A stretch of 49,540 nt of DNA. Source: Caryophanales bacterium UBA6259. Its GTDB lineage: Bacteria; Bacillota; Bacilli; Tepidibacillales; Tepidibacillaceae. Positions 33,303-42,212 of this stretch are shown here, piece by piece. Under the pieces are notes generated by a model. The model was given only the letters and a program-made list of their open reading frames with translations. It searched no databases and was not told where the DNA came from. The stretch spans positions 1 through 49,540 of the forward strand of contig DJVJ01000053.1 in the NCBI GenBank assembly GCA_002441135.1, given 5' to 3'. Made by a program: the position numbers and the translations under genes. How positions within the stretch are numbered: position 1 is the stretch's first letter; each line of letters begins with the position of its first letter.

Positions 33303-34628
33303 TTAATTCGTTACATTGGCTGCTTCATTTTTAATTTTGGCTTTTGCGTTTGTGCCTGGGATAACTTCTGTTTGCGTGCCGATTTCCTTTGGCAATACTA
33401 GGTTAAGCACAATTCCTACAATTGTCGCTAATGCCATTCCTTCTAGCTCAACATGAATACTATGAAGTCTTAATGCTGCTCCACCAACTCCAATTACCAT
33501 AATTACTGAGGAAATTACTAGGTTACGTTTATTACTATAATCAATTCCATTGTCCACTAGCATTCTTAAGCCTGCAGATGCGATGATTCCGAATAAAAGA
33601 ATGGATACACCACCCATAACCGCTGGAGGAATTGTTCCAATCAGCGCACCTAATTTCCCGATAAACGCGAAGCTAATTGCAAACACTGCAGCTCCTGCGA
33701 TAACAAAGACACTATATATTCTCGTAATGGCCATTACGCCAATATTTTCGCCATAGGTTGTATTTGGAGGTCCACCAATCATTGCTGCAATGGCTGTTGC
33801 TACTCCATCTCCTAAAAGAGAACGGTGTAAACCAGGCTCCTTAGTTAAATCTCTATTCATAATACTTCCAGTAACCATTAGATGTCCAATATGCTCTGTG
33901 ATTGTAACTAAGGCCACAGGTACCATAATAATCGCTGCCTTTAAGGATACGGTTGGTGTCGTAAAGGTTGGTAATGCAAGCCAGCTTGCTTCTTTTACCG
34001 GTGTAAAATCTACAATTCCTGTAAAGAAAGCGATAATATATCCTCCAACAATACCGATTAAGATAGGAATTACTCCTAGAAAACCTCTAAACATCGTGCT
34101 AGCAATAATTGCAATCGCTAATGTGCTTAATGCAACCATAAAGTGTGGTAAGGAATAAACGGACTGTCCATCAACTTTAATATTCATTGCCATATCCACT
34201 GCTACCCCTGCTAATCCTAAACCGATAACAATAACTACAGATCCAATAACAACTGGAGGTAAAATTTTATTTAACCATCCTGACCCAAATTTATAAATAA
34301 TTAAGGAGATAATTCCGTATAAAATTCCTGCTAAAAGGGCGCCAAACATTGCTGCTCCAGGACCATCAGAGGCGGAGATCGTAATGATTGGTACAATAAA
34401 GGCAAAGGATGAACCTAGATACGCTGGAATTTTGCCTTTTGTAATTATTAAGTACGCAAGTGTTCCAAGACCACTACTTAACAAGGCGATGGATGGACTT
34501 AAACCCGTAAGCATTGGTACTAACACTGTTGCTCCAAACATTGCGAACAAATGCTGGAAGCTTAATGCTAGCCAGCTCATTGCCTTTGGCATTTCATGAA
34601 CATCTAATACTGGTTTTTGGTTATTCAT
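33303..34628 (-). CDS. pyrP: Uracil permease (NCS2 family)
   Basis: Proton-linked uracil importer of the UraA type. From the ATG at 34628 it has 441 residues; GGAGGT lies 6 bp before it, so the longer frame to 34643 is not used. About twelve to fourteen membrane segments are visible, with the NCS2 features ...SWLALSFQHLFAMFGATVLVP at the start and GDGVATAIAAMIGGPPNTTYGENIG in the middle (here shown in part). It lies between two PyrR attenuators, so salvage and synthesis share regulation. Confidence 0.94.
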   Translation of the reverse strand: MNNQKPVLDVHEMPKAMSWLALSFQHLFAMFGATVLVPMLTGLSPSIALLSSGLGTLAYLIITKGKIPAYLGSSFAFIVPIITISASDGPGAAMFGALLAGILYGIISLIIYKFGSGWLNKILPPVVIGSVVIVIGLGLAGVAVDMAMNIKVDGQSVYSLPHFMVALSTLAIAIIASTMFRGFLGVIPILIGIVGGYIIAFFTGIVDFTPVKEASWLALPTFTTPTVSLKAAIIMVPVALVTITEHIGHLMVTGSIMNRDLTKEPGLHRSLLGDGVATAIAAMIGGPPNTTYGENIGVMAITRIYSVFVIAGAAVFAISFAFIGKLGALIGTIPPAVMGGVSILLFGIIASAGLRMLVDNGIDYSNKRNLVISSVIMVIGVGGAALRLHSIHVELEGMALATIVGIVLNLVLPKEIGTQTEVIPGTNAKAKIKNEAANVTN

Positions 34629-34670
34629 TGTAAAACCTCCCATTTTTGTTTTAGCAATCTCTTTTTGGTA

Positions 34671-34805
34671 AAAATAAAAACCTCTTTTCAGAGGTTCGGA
34701 AGGTTCATTGCATTACAGAAAGTTCTTATTTTCACTATCTGATTTAGATAGGATAATAATAGCTGTATGCGATATGAACTCTTCTAAGCCTCACAGGACT
34801 CAATT
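34671..34805 (-). promoter_or_regulatory. PyrR-controlled attenuator between pyrR and pyrP
   Basis: A short terminator (AACCTCT / AGAGGTT, 34679-34696, T-rich tail on the minus strand) is preceded by a PyrR loop at 34787-34800, minus-strand AGTCCTGTGAGGCT. Confidence 0.88.
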
Positions 34806-34823
34806 TAAAGAGTTATTACTTTT

Positions 34824-35360
34824 TTACTTTTGCTTAATTACAACTAAATCCTTTTGGTCATACTCACTTAACTGAACTGAAATTAACTCTGTTTTTGATG
34901 TTGGAATGTTTTTACCAACATAATCTGGACGTATAGGCAATTCTCGATGTCCTCGGTCAATAAGTACAGCGAGCTGAATAAGTAGTGGTCTACCTATATC
35001 AATAATCGCTTCTAGTGCTGCTCTTACTGTTCTACCGGTAAAAAGTACATCATCCACTAAAACAATTTTCTTTTTACTGACATCAAAGGGAAGCTTACTC
35101 CCTTGTAAAACTGGTTGATCTCCTTTTTCCGTAAGATCATCACGGTAAAGTGTAATGTCAACTTCTCCAATCATTACTTCATGCCCTTCAATTTCTCGAA
35201 TTAACTGACCTAATCGATCGGCTAAAAAAATCCCTCTAGTTTTAATTCCAACTAGTGCCAAATCATCAATGCCTTTGTTTTTTTCTATAATTTCATGGGC
35301 AATTCGTTTAAGTGCTCGATTAATAGCTGCTTCATCTAATAAAACTCGTTCTTTTTCCAT
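34824..35360 (-). CDS. pyrR: PyrR: bifunctional pyr attenuation regulator / uracil phosphoribosyltransferase
   Basis: Binds pyr mRNA in the presence of UMP and also has uracil phosphoribosyltransferase activity. The 178-residue protein has the PRPP motif VLVDDVLFTGRT (about 100-111) and the family segments LALVGIKTRG and LIDRGHRELPIRPDYVGKN. AGGAGGTG precedes the ATG. It is the first gene of the operon and itself lies downstream of an attenuator, giving feedback control. Confidence 0.97.
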   Translation of the reverse strand: MEKERVLLDEAAINRALKRIAHEIIEKNKGIDDLALVGIKTRGIFLADRLGQLIREIEGHEVMIGEVDITLYRDDLTEKGDQPVLQGSKLPFDVSKKKIVLVDDVLFTGRTVRAALEAIIDIGRPLLIQLAVLIDRGHRELPIRPDYVGKNIPTSKTELISVQLSEYDQKDLVVIKQK

Positions 35361-35416
35361 TTCACTTCACCTCCTAGACTTATGGTGATCAACCACACAA
35401 ACAAATTCCTTTTAAT

Positions 35417-35525
35417 AAAAAAACCTTTACCAAAAGAGGTAAAGGTAATTACTTGAAGATAATGAGTGAATACAACTCACTCTAGCTCCGTCTACCTTTT
35501 CAGCCTCTCTGGACTGTGTTAAAGG
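35417..35525 (-). promoter_or_regulatory. PyrR-controlled attenuator before pyrR
   Basis: A 9-bp terminator stem (ACCTTTACC / GGTAAAGGT, 35423-35446) has a T run on the minus strand. A PyrR loop lies at 35502-35515, minus-strand AGTCCAGAGAGGCT. This is the leader of the whole operon. Confidence 0.9.
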
Positions 35526-35580
35526 ACATTCATTTGTCTTTCCTATTATCTCTAATTTCATATTCCTTGTCAAACTTTTT

Positions 35581-36531
35581 TTAGAGATTATTTCTTAACT
35601 TATCCAAAAGTAGGATCATATCCGCTGGGAGCTCAGAATTAAATTCAAGATACTCATTTGTTCGAGGATGATCAAAACCTAATGTCTTTGCATGCAGTGC
35701 CTGGCCAGCAATATCTAAGGATTTCCTTTGTCCATACAGTGGATCCCCTACTAATGGAAAACCAATGTATTGGAAATGCACTCTAATTTGATGAGTTCGT
35801 CCTGTTTCAAGCTTACATTCAATTAGCGTAAAATCTTTAAAGCGTTCTAATACCACAAAATGTGTAACAGCATGTTTGCTATTTTTTTGAACAACCGCCA
35901 TTTTTTTTCGATCATTTGGATCTCTACCAATTGGGGCATCAATCGTTCCTTTATCGTGTGGAATGCTTCCATGAACAAGGGCAATATATAATCGCTGTAC
36001 ACTATGTTCCTTTAATTGAGTTGTTAAGGATTCATGTGCTAAATCATTTTTAGCAGCCATAATAAGTCCAGAAGTATCCTTATCAATACGATGAACAATA
36101 CCAGGGCGTAGAACGCCATTTATTCCTGATAAATCCTTCACATGATATAGCAATGCATTCACTAATGTGCCAGTATAATGTCCAGGGGCTGGATGAACAA
36201 CCATTCCTCGTTCTTTATTTATAACAATGACATCACTGTCTTCATAAACAATATTTAATGGTATTGGTTCAGGATCAATAGTTAACTCCTTGTCAGGTGG
36301 TACCTGAATCACAATTTTGTCTTCCAATATCACCTTGTAATTCGCCTTTACTTTTTCACCATTAACAGTTAAATTACCATCTTTGATCCATTGTTGAATT
36401 AATGTGCGAGAGGTTTCCTCGAGTTGCTTTGAGACAAACTTATCTAGGCGTTCCCCCTTATTCGCTTCATCAACAATATATTCATAAATTTCATATTCCT
36501 CTTCCGAAAATTCCTGATTCATATCTTCCAT
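35581..36531 (-). CDS. rluD: RluD-type 23S rRNA pseudouridine synthase (YlyB-like)
   Basis: Converts uridines of 23S rRNA to pseudouridine. The 316-residue protein has a ~20-residue acidic N-terminal tail, an S4 domain (ERLDKFVSKQLEETSRTLIQQWI...) and a catalytic domain with HRIDKDTSG (Asp150). It ends with GRTHQIRVH and the family end region. It lies between lspA and the pyr operon, as ylyB in B. subtilis. The exact target uridine is not visible. Confidence 0.93.
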   Translation of the reverse strand: MEDMNQEFSEEEYEIYEYIVDEANKGERLDKFVSKQLEETSRTLIQQWIKDGNLTVNGEKVKANYKVILEDKIVIQVPPDKELTIDPEPIPLNIVYEDSDVIVINKERGMVVHPAPGHYTGTLVNALLYHVKDLSGINGVLRPGIVHRIDKDTSGLIMAAKNDLAHESLTTQLKEHSVQRLYIALVHGSIPHDKGTIDAPIGRDPNDRKKMAVVQKNSKHAVTHFVVLERFKDFTLIECKLETGRTHQIRVHFQYIGFPLVGDPLYGQRKSLDIAGQALHAKTLGFDHPRTNEYLEFNSELPADMILLLDKLRNNL

Positions 36532-36558
36532 ATTTAAGCTCCTATTTATGTGCTAATT

Positions 36559-37014
36559 TCATTTTAAAAAAGATTCATTCTTATTGATAAATACGTCCCA
36601 CAACATTAATATTACTCCGATGGTAATTGCGGAATCAGCGATATTAAAAACTGCGAAATTAATGATGCGAACATCAATAAAATCGACTACTTCTCCAAAA
36701 CGAACACGATCAATTAAATTACCAATTGCCCCACCTAAAATTAATGCTAAGGATAGGGAAAATAATTTTTGAGTTTTATGTATTCGATACAAATAGTAAC
36801 CAATAAAAGCCACAACAAATAACGTTAAGACAATAAAAAACCAACGTTGCCCTTGTAAAATACTAAAAGCAGCTCCACGATTTCTAGTGGATGTAAAATG
36901 AAACCATCCCTCAATGATTGGAATACTTTGATAAAGATCCATTTTATTTAAGACAATCCATTTACTTAAATGATCCAATACTACAACCAATATTGATATG
37001 AAATAATAAATCAA
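36559..37014 (-). CDS. lspA: Lipoprotein signal peptidase (signal peptidase II)
   Basis: Membrane aspartic protease that cleaves prolipoproteins, including the two lipoproteins predicted in this window. The 151-residue protein has four membrane helices and the catalytic aspartates D102 (GNLIDRVRFG) and D127 (FNIADS), with the conserved TRNRGAAFS segment. The start codon is TTG at 37014, after a GGGGGAG site. It lies just upstream of rluD. Confidence 0.96.
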   Translation of the reverse strand: MIYYFISILVVVLDHLSKWIVLNKMDLYQSIPIIEGWFHFTSTRNRGAAFSILQGQRWFFIVLTLFVVAFIGYYLYRIHKTQKLFSLSLALILGGAIGNLIDRVRFGEVVDFIDVRIINFAVFNIADSAITIGVILMLWDVFINKNESFLK

Positions 37015-37123
37015 ATTGCTCCCCCTCTTGTCTCTGTCGCTTCTTATGACATTTTAGCATAGTAGAGGTATCCTCACAATATTTTGCTCCTTATACTTTT
37101 ATATGAAGTATAGGGAGATGTTC

Positions 37124-37168
37124 AACACCTCCATTTTTATAAACAAAAAGTTAATTAATGGAGGTGTT
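37124..37168. repeat. Inverted repeat downstream of the DksA-like gene
   Basis: A perfect 11-bp stem (AACACCTCCAT / ATGGAGGTGTT) with a 23-nt AT-rich loop lies 10 bp past the stop codon, without a T tract on either strand. It may act as a transcript end or stabiliser. Confidence 0.6.
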
Positions 37169-37177
37169 ATCCATACT

Positions 37178-37903
37178 CTATTTATCTAAATGATCTCGGT
37201 ATTCTGCTATTCCTTCTTCCCCTTCAAAATTCTCTAAATAGGCTTCATAAGCTACATTTCTTGTAATATCTACTTGATCTTCACTCGGATTACCATCCAT
37301 ATCTGTAATGATAAATCCTTCAACTTGGTCTACATAGCCCTCAGGCTCCCAGCTTTCAATATACAGATGATCATAATCTGTACCATCACGAAAATAATCT
37401 GGTGGATTTGAAGTTCCGAACTTTGCAATGGATTGCCAAATATCCTCACCATCTACTCCATTAAAATCCTTTTCATCTAAGCTGGTTCGACCAAAAGGTG
37501 GGTACAATACCTCCTCCTCTACAGGTCGCTGATAGGAAATATGATTGTTTCGTTGATGTTCCATACAATATTGTGCATATGGTAAAGCCTCTAGACGATC
37601 ATTTGGTATTTCTTTTTTACATTCCAAACAATAGCCATAGGTTCCTTCTTCAATTCGTTCTAAAGCCATATTTACTAAATCAAAAATATGCATTTGGTTT
37701 TCGCGTAAACCAATATCCTTTTCCCTTTCATAAAGCTCTGTGGCAATATCTGCAGGATGATTATCATATCCACTTAACTCACCAATAGAATCATTCATTC
37801 CTACATCTAGGCCAAAGCTGTTATTATGTTTAAATTCCTCTAAAAGTTCTTCTTTCTGTTTAATTAATAATTCTTTAAAATGTCTTATCGCTGTTTCATT
37901 CAT
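37178..37903 (-). CDS. DksA/TraR zinc-finger family protein (YteA/YlyA-like)
   Basis: Cytosolic protein probably acting with RNA polymerase; the positional homologue in B. subtilis is ylyA. From the ATG at 37903 it has 241 residues, chosen because AAGGGGTG is 7 bp upstream. A coiled-coil N-terminus carries ...ELYEREKDIGLRENQ, followed by the finger GYCLECKKEIPNDRLEALPYAQYCMEH (shown in part elsewhere), where the last ligand is Cys/His. The acidic C-terminal half is typical of the YteA group. It sits between a DUF5665-type gene and lspA. Confidence 0.85.
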   Translation of the reverse strand: MNETAIRHFKELLIKQKEELLEEFKHNNSFGLDVGMNDSIGELSGYDNHPADIATELYEREKDIGLRENQMHIFDLVNMALERIEEGTYGYCLECKKEIPNDRLEALPYAQYCMEHQRNNHISYQRPVEEEVLYPPFGRTSLDEKDFNGVDGEDIWQSIAKFGTSNPPDYFRDGTDYDHLYIESWEPEGYVDQVEGFIITDMDGNPSEDQVDITRNVAYEAYLENFEGEEGIAEYRDHLDK

Positions 37904-37915
37904 TAAAAACACCCC

Positions 37916-38281
37916 TTATCTAAAGCTAGCATCTACATTTAGCTGTGCTTGAACAATTTTAACAATTTCCGCAATGTAATCACCTATAATTGGTAGGTTA
38001 AGTGCACCTAACTGCTGCAATAAGTAAATAATTGTTGCTCCAAATATCGTAAATCCTAAGGCTAAACCAATTCCTCTTGCAGTTCCTGTAAGAAGGTTAA
38101 TAAAAAATAGTCGTTTAGGATGATTTAATAATTGGACATAGTCAGCAATCTGTACACGTTCTAACTTAATACCCAATTCATCTATTTTTTTGCTTAATGA
38201 AGAAATATTTTCTTCATCCATATCTTTATCCAATTCTTTCTCTATTTCTTCATTCTTATCTTTATTCTTATCCTTTGTCAT
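37916..38281 (-). CDS. Small membrane protein with charged N-terminus (DUF5665-like)
   Basis: Function unknown. From the ATG at 38281 (GGAGG 7 bp upstream) it has 121 residues. The N-terminal 30 residues are almost all Lys, Asp, Glu and Asn. A short amphipathic helix (KIDELGIKLERVQIADYVQLL) follows, then NHPKRLFFINLLTGTARGIG and two hydrophobic segments to the end. The pattern matches DUF5665-type proteins of Bacillota. It starts after repeat copy B and ends 12 bp before the DksA-like gene, so the two may be one transcript. Confidence 0.7.
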   Translation of the reverse strand: MTKDKNKDKNEEIEKELDKDMDEENISSLSKKIDELGIKLERVQIADYVQLLNHPKRLFFINLLTGTARGIGLALGFTIFGATIIYLLQQLGALNLPIIGDYIAEIVKIVQAQLNVDASFR

Positions 38282-38376
38282 AGCCAACCTCCTAATCCAT
38301 TAGTTATAGCTTTTCACAAATTTTCTACATCTACACATTTATTTTATATATATCCTTTATCTTTTAATGAGATGAA

Positions 38377-38476
38377 TTAGAAAAACTTGGCTTATCGCCA
38401 AATATAGCGAAAGCCTTAGTTTTTCTGATACTTTATACCTTTAAAAAGTCTAAACTTTATTAAAGTATAAAAAAAG
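38377..38476 (-). repeat. Dispersed ~100-bp repeat, copy B (ileS-DUF5665 gap)
   Basis: Second copy of the element at 33032-33133, about 85% identical by eye, in the same orientation. It also starts directly at the T tract of a terminator (that of ileS) and stops upstream of the next gene. Confidence 0.8.
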
Positions 38477-38505
38477 CTTGAGAGAATTTTTTATTCCCTC
38501 AAGCT
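38465..38505 (-). terminator. Terminator after ileS
   Basis: A 13-bp stem with one mismatch (38475-38487 with 38493-38505) is followed by eight T-rich bases on the minus strand, just past the ileS stop codon. Confidence 0.88.
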
Positions 38506-38512
38506 CTAAATA

Positions 38513-41281
38513 CTATTCTTCGATTAAATGTAGATAATTCTCTTCCACAATATCTGCACAAGTTGGGCAAAGCTCATCACGCTTTTGACCAACTTCTGGA
38601 CTAACTACCCAACAACGCTCACACTTTTCGCCTTCTGCTTGATGAACAACAACACTCACTGTTTCAAGCTTCATTGCATTTTCAGGAGCTGCTTCCTGAT
38701 GAACATCAACATGAGAAACGATAAATAGCTTATCTAACTCAGTAAATTGCTCTAAAAGATTTCTTGTATCCTCAGTTGGGTAAAGATGAACAGATGCACC
38801 TAATGAATGGCCAATTACTTTTTCTTTACGAGCAACCTCTAATGCTTTTAATACATCATCTCTAACTTCTAAGAATTGTTCCCATTTCTCCATTAACGTA
38901 TTATCAACTTCAATACGGGACCAATCTGGGAACTCTGTTAATTGAACACTAAGTTCTTCTACATTCGGAATATACTTCCATACCTCATCAGCAGTATGCG
39001 GTAGAATTGGTGCGATTAATTTCACTAATGCCATCAAAGTATCATAAATTACAGTTTGAGCTGCTTTTCTTCCTTTAGAATTAGCAGGTTCGATGTATAA
39101 GCGATCTTTTACAATGTCTAAATAGAAGGCACTCATATCCACTGTACAGAAGTTGTGAATTGATTGATATACAATATGGAATTCATAGTTATCATAAGCT
39201 TTTACTACTTTATCCACAAGCTTCTTTGTTTTCATCATTGCAAATCGATCTAGCTCATTCATCTCATTCAAAGAAACCTTATCCTGCGCAGGATCAAAGC
39301 CTTCTAAATTACCTAATAGGAATCGCAATGTATTTCTAATTTTACGATAGTTCTCAGAAATTTGTGTAAGAATATTATCTGAGATTTTTACGTCGGATTG
39401 ATAATCTACAGAGGAAACCCATAAACGTAAAATATCTGCGCCTAATTGGTCCATAATTTTTTGTGGAACAATAACATTTCCTAAGGATTTAGACATCTTT
39501 CTTCCTTCACCATCTAAAGTAAATCCATGGCTTAATACGGATTTATATGGTGCTTTTCCAGTAACTGCAACACTTGTAGATAATGAGGAGTTAAACCAAC
39601 CACGATATTGGTCAGAGCCCTCTAAATACATATCTGCTGGTCTTCTTAATTCATCTCTCGCATCAAGTACAGATTCATGGCTAGATCCGGAATCAAACCA
39701 AACATCCATAATATCGGTTTCTTTTCTAAAGTGAGTTCCACCACAAGAAGGACAAGCACTTCCCTCTGGCATTAACTCATTAACCTCTTTAGCAAACCAA
39801 ACATTGGTCCCTTCTTTTTCCACTAATTGTACAAGATGATTAATGGTGTCATCATTAATCACAGCTTCATTACAATCCTTACAATAGAAAATTGGAATTG
39901 GAACACCCCAAATGCGTTGACGAGAAATACACCAATCTCCACGGTCTGCAATCATGTTGTGAAGACGAGTTTCTCCCCAATGTGGAATCCATTTCACTTC
40001 TTTAATTTCTTCTAGCATTTCTCCACGAATTTTATCAATGGAAGCAAACCATTGCTCTGTCGCACGGTAAATAACGGGCTGCTTTGAGCGCCAATCATGA
40101 GGGTATTGGTGCTTGATAAAGCTTAATTTTAATAATCTGCCAGCTTCATCTAGCTTTATTGTAATTTGCTTATTTGCATCATCATAGAAAAGTCCTTCAA
40201 AACCAGGAGCCTCTGCTGTCATTTTCCCTTGATCATCCACAGGACATAATACGTCTAAGCCATATTTTTGGCCTACATAGAAGTCATCCTCACCATGACC
40301 TGGTGCTGTATGAACACAACCAGTACCAGCATCTGTAGTTACATGTTCCCCTAAAATTAATGGAGATTGTCGATCATATAATGGATGCTTAGTCACTACT
40401 CCTTCAAGCTCTTGACCTTTCCACTCTTGGATCACTTCAACAGATTCAAAACCGATTTCAGTCTTTACATGGTCTAATAGGTCCTTTGCAAATAAATATT
40501 GTTTTTGATTTGCATTCACAAGGGCATACGTAAATTCTGGGTGAATCGAAATAGCTAAGTTTGCTGGAATTGTCCATGGTGTTGTTGTCCAAATAACGAC
40601 ATTAGAGCCTTCTGGAAGCTTTCCTTTTCCATCAACAACTTCAAACGCAACATAAATAGATGCTGACTTTTTATCATGATATTCAATTTCAGCATCTGCT
40701 AAAGCAGACTCTGATGATGGTGACCAATAAACTGGTTTAAATCCTTTATAAATTAAACCCTTTTTAGCCATTGCGCCAAAGACCTTTAACTGTCTTGCTT
40801 CATATTCTGGCTTTAGTGTGATATATGGATTTTCCCAATCTCCTCGGACTCCCAAACGCTTAAACTGCTCACGCTGACGGTCAACATAGGATAGTGCATA
40901 ATCTCTACAACGGTTTCTAAATTCAATTGGACCTACTTCATGTCGATTAATTTTCTCATTTTTAATGATGGCATGTTCAATAGGTAAACCATGGGTATCC
41001 CAACCTGGAACATATGGGGCATCAAACCCTTGCATTGTTTTTGAACGGACAATAAAATCCTTTAACACTTTATTTAGTGCATGCCCGATATGAATATCAC
41101 CATTTGCATAGGGAGGACCATCATGTAGAACAAATTGTGGTTTACCCTTCTGTTTTTCTTGAACCTTTTGGTAAATGTTTATTTCATCCCACCATTTTTG
41201 CATATCAGGCTCTTTATTCGGTAGATTCCCTCTCATTGGAAAATCTGTTTTTAATAAATTAAGGGTTTTTGCATAATCCAT
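38513..41281 (-). CDS. ileS: Isoleucyl-tRNA synthetase
   Basis: Charges tRNA-Ile and edits mischarged valine. From the ATG at 41281 it has 922 residues, as usual for the bacterial type; a GGAG ribosome site lies 11 bp upstream, and the longer frame to 41311 is not needed. It has PPYANGDIHIGHA (HIGH motif), an editing (CP1) domain with ...TTPWTIPANLA, GRKMSKSLGN (KMSKS motif) and a C-terminal zinc site CERCWVV...CPTC. It is regulated by an upstream T-box. Confidence 0.97.
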   Translation of the reverse strand: MDYAKTLNLLKTDFPMRGNLPNKEPDMQKWWDEINIYQKVQEKQKGKPQFVLHDGPPYANGDIHIGHALNKVLKDFIVRSKTMQGFDAPYVPGWDTHGLPIEHAIIKNEKINRHEVGPIEFRNRCRDYALSYVDRQREQFKRLGVRGDWENPYITLKPEYEARQLKVFGAMAKKGLIYKGFKPVYWSPSSESALADAEIEYHDKKSASIYVAFEVVDGKGKLPEGSNVVIWTTTPWTIPANLAISIHPEFTYALVNANQKQYLFAKDLLDHVKTEIGFESVEVIQEWKGQELEGVVTKHPLYDRQSPLILGEHVTTDAGTGCVHTAPGHGEDDFYVGQKYGLDVLCPVDDQGKMTAEAPGFEGLFYDDANKQITIKLDEAGRLLKLSFIKHQYPHDWRSKQPVIYRATEQWFASIDKIRGEMLEEIKEVKWIPHWGETRLHNMIADRGDWCISRQRIWGVPIPIFYCKDCNEAVINDDTINHLVQLVEKEGTNVWFAKEVNELMPEGSACPSCGGTHFRKETDIMDVWFDSGSSHESVLDARDELRRPADMYLEGSDQYRGWFNSSLSTSVAVTGKAPYKSVLSHGFTLDGEGRKMSKSLGNVIVPQKIMDQLGADILRLWVSSVDYQSDVKISDNILTQISENYRKIRNTLRFLLGNLEGFDPAQDKVSLNEMNELDRFAMMKTKKLVDKVVKAYDNYEFHIVYQSIHNFCTVDMSAFYLDIVKDRLYIEPANSKGRKAAQTVIYDTLMALVKLIAPILPHTADEVWKYIPNVEELSVQLTEFPDWSRIEVDNTLMEKWEQFLEVRDDVLKALEVARKEKVIGHSLGASVHLYPTEDTRNLLEQFTELDKLFIVSHVDVHQEAAPENAMKLETVSVVVHQAEGEKCERCWVVSPEVGQKRDELCPTCADIVEENYLHLIEE

Positions 41282-41332
41282 TATCGAATTCACTCCTTTT
41301 GTAATAATCAACAGGTTTTAAAAATAAAATAA

Positions 41333-41590
41333 AAAACCTCTCATCCTAAAAGGGACGAGAGGTCGTGGTACCACCCTAATTGCATTATTTATTCATCAAA
41401 TAATGCCACTTAGCAATCTAACGGTTTTGGCCGATTTTTCTTACTAGCTAAAAATTTAGCGTTAAGAAAAATAACTCATGGGGGATATTTAATTAGAAAT
41501 ATTACTAGGCTTTCACCAATCCCTAGCTCGCTAAAATATTTTTGCTAATTAAACGTGTCCCAATCAATGTTCATCAAAGATTTTTAATTT
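41333..41590 (-). promoter_or_regulatory. T-box riboswitch leader of ileS
   Basis: The minus strand contains AGGGTGGTACCACG (41364-41377), the T-box sequence that pairs with the uncharged tRNA 3' end. A terminator follows (ACCTCTC / GAGAGGT arms, 41336-41363, plus a T run). A long stem I region lies upstream. A plausible ATC specifier for isoleucine is at 41484-41486, but this choice is inference. Uncharged tRNA-Ile is expected to favour read-through into ileS. Confidence 0.92.
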
Positions 41591-41639
41591 TTATATAATG
41601 ATATGAAGTATACCTAATTATTGGCACAAAGTCAATGGA

Positions 41640-42140
41640 TTATACCCCTACTTTAGGGATATCTTCCAAACTTGTATCCATTTCATCAAGCTCGTCCCAG
41701 GTTTTATTTTCAAGCATCTCTAATTGTGCTTCTAGAAGTGTTCTAAAACGAGTTCTAAAAATCATGGCTCTTTTCTTTAATTCTTCTGTTTCAATCGCAA
41801 TCGTTCTTGATTTCAATAATGATTCATTAATAATGCGATCTGCATTTTTCTCTGCTTCTCTAACAATTAATTGAGCCTCTTTTTTTGCATTTGATTTTAC
41901 TTCTTCTGCTGTCTCTTGAGCAACAATGATGGATTTACTTAAGCTCTCCTCAATATTCACAAAGTGAGCTAATCGTTCTTCCACATTAGAAATTTTGTCT
42001 TCTAAATCTTTATTTTGTCTAATTAACGCTTCATAATCCTTAATAATTTGATCTAGAAATTCATTTACTTCATCTTCGTCATACCCTCGAAATCCCTTAC
42101 TAAATTGTTTATTATGTATATCGAGTGGGGTTAATGGCAC
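41640..42140 (-). CDS. divIVA: Cell-division protein DivIVA
   Basis: Polar and septal coiled-coil scaffold that senses negative membrane curvature. The 166-residue protein has the conserved N-terminal lipid-binding domain (MPLTPLDIHNKQFSKGFRGY, then EDEVNEFLDQIIKDYE) and a long coiled coil. The GTG start at 42140 is chosen because GGAGGT lies 8 bp before it. It lies between ylmH and ileS, as in B. subtilis. Confidence 0.96.
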   Translation of the reverse strand: MPLTPLDIHNKQFSKGFRGYDEDEVNEFLDQIIKDYEALIRQNKDLEDKISNVEERLAHFVNIEESLSKSIIVAQETAEEVKSNAKKEAQLIVREAEKNADRIINESLLKSRTIAIETEELKKRAMIFRTRFRTLLEAQLEMLENKTWDELDEMDTSLEDIPKVGV

Positions 42141-42212
42141 CTTGATGCACCTCCAAAAAATTTTCTTGTTTATAAATGATTCGACAACAAAATAGAAAAT
42201 CCTCCAACAAAA

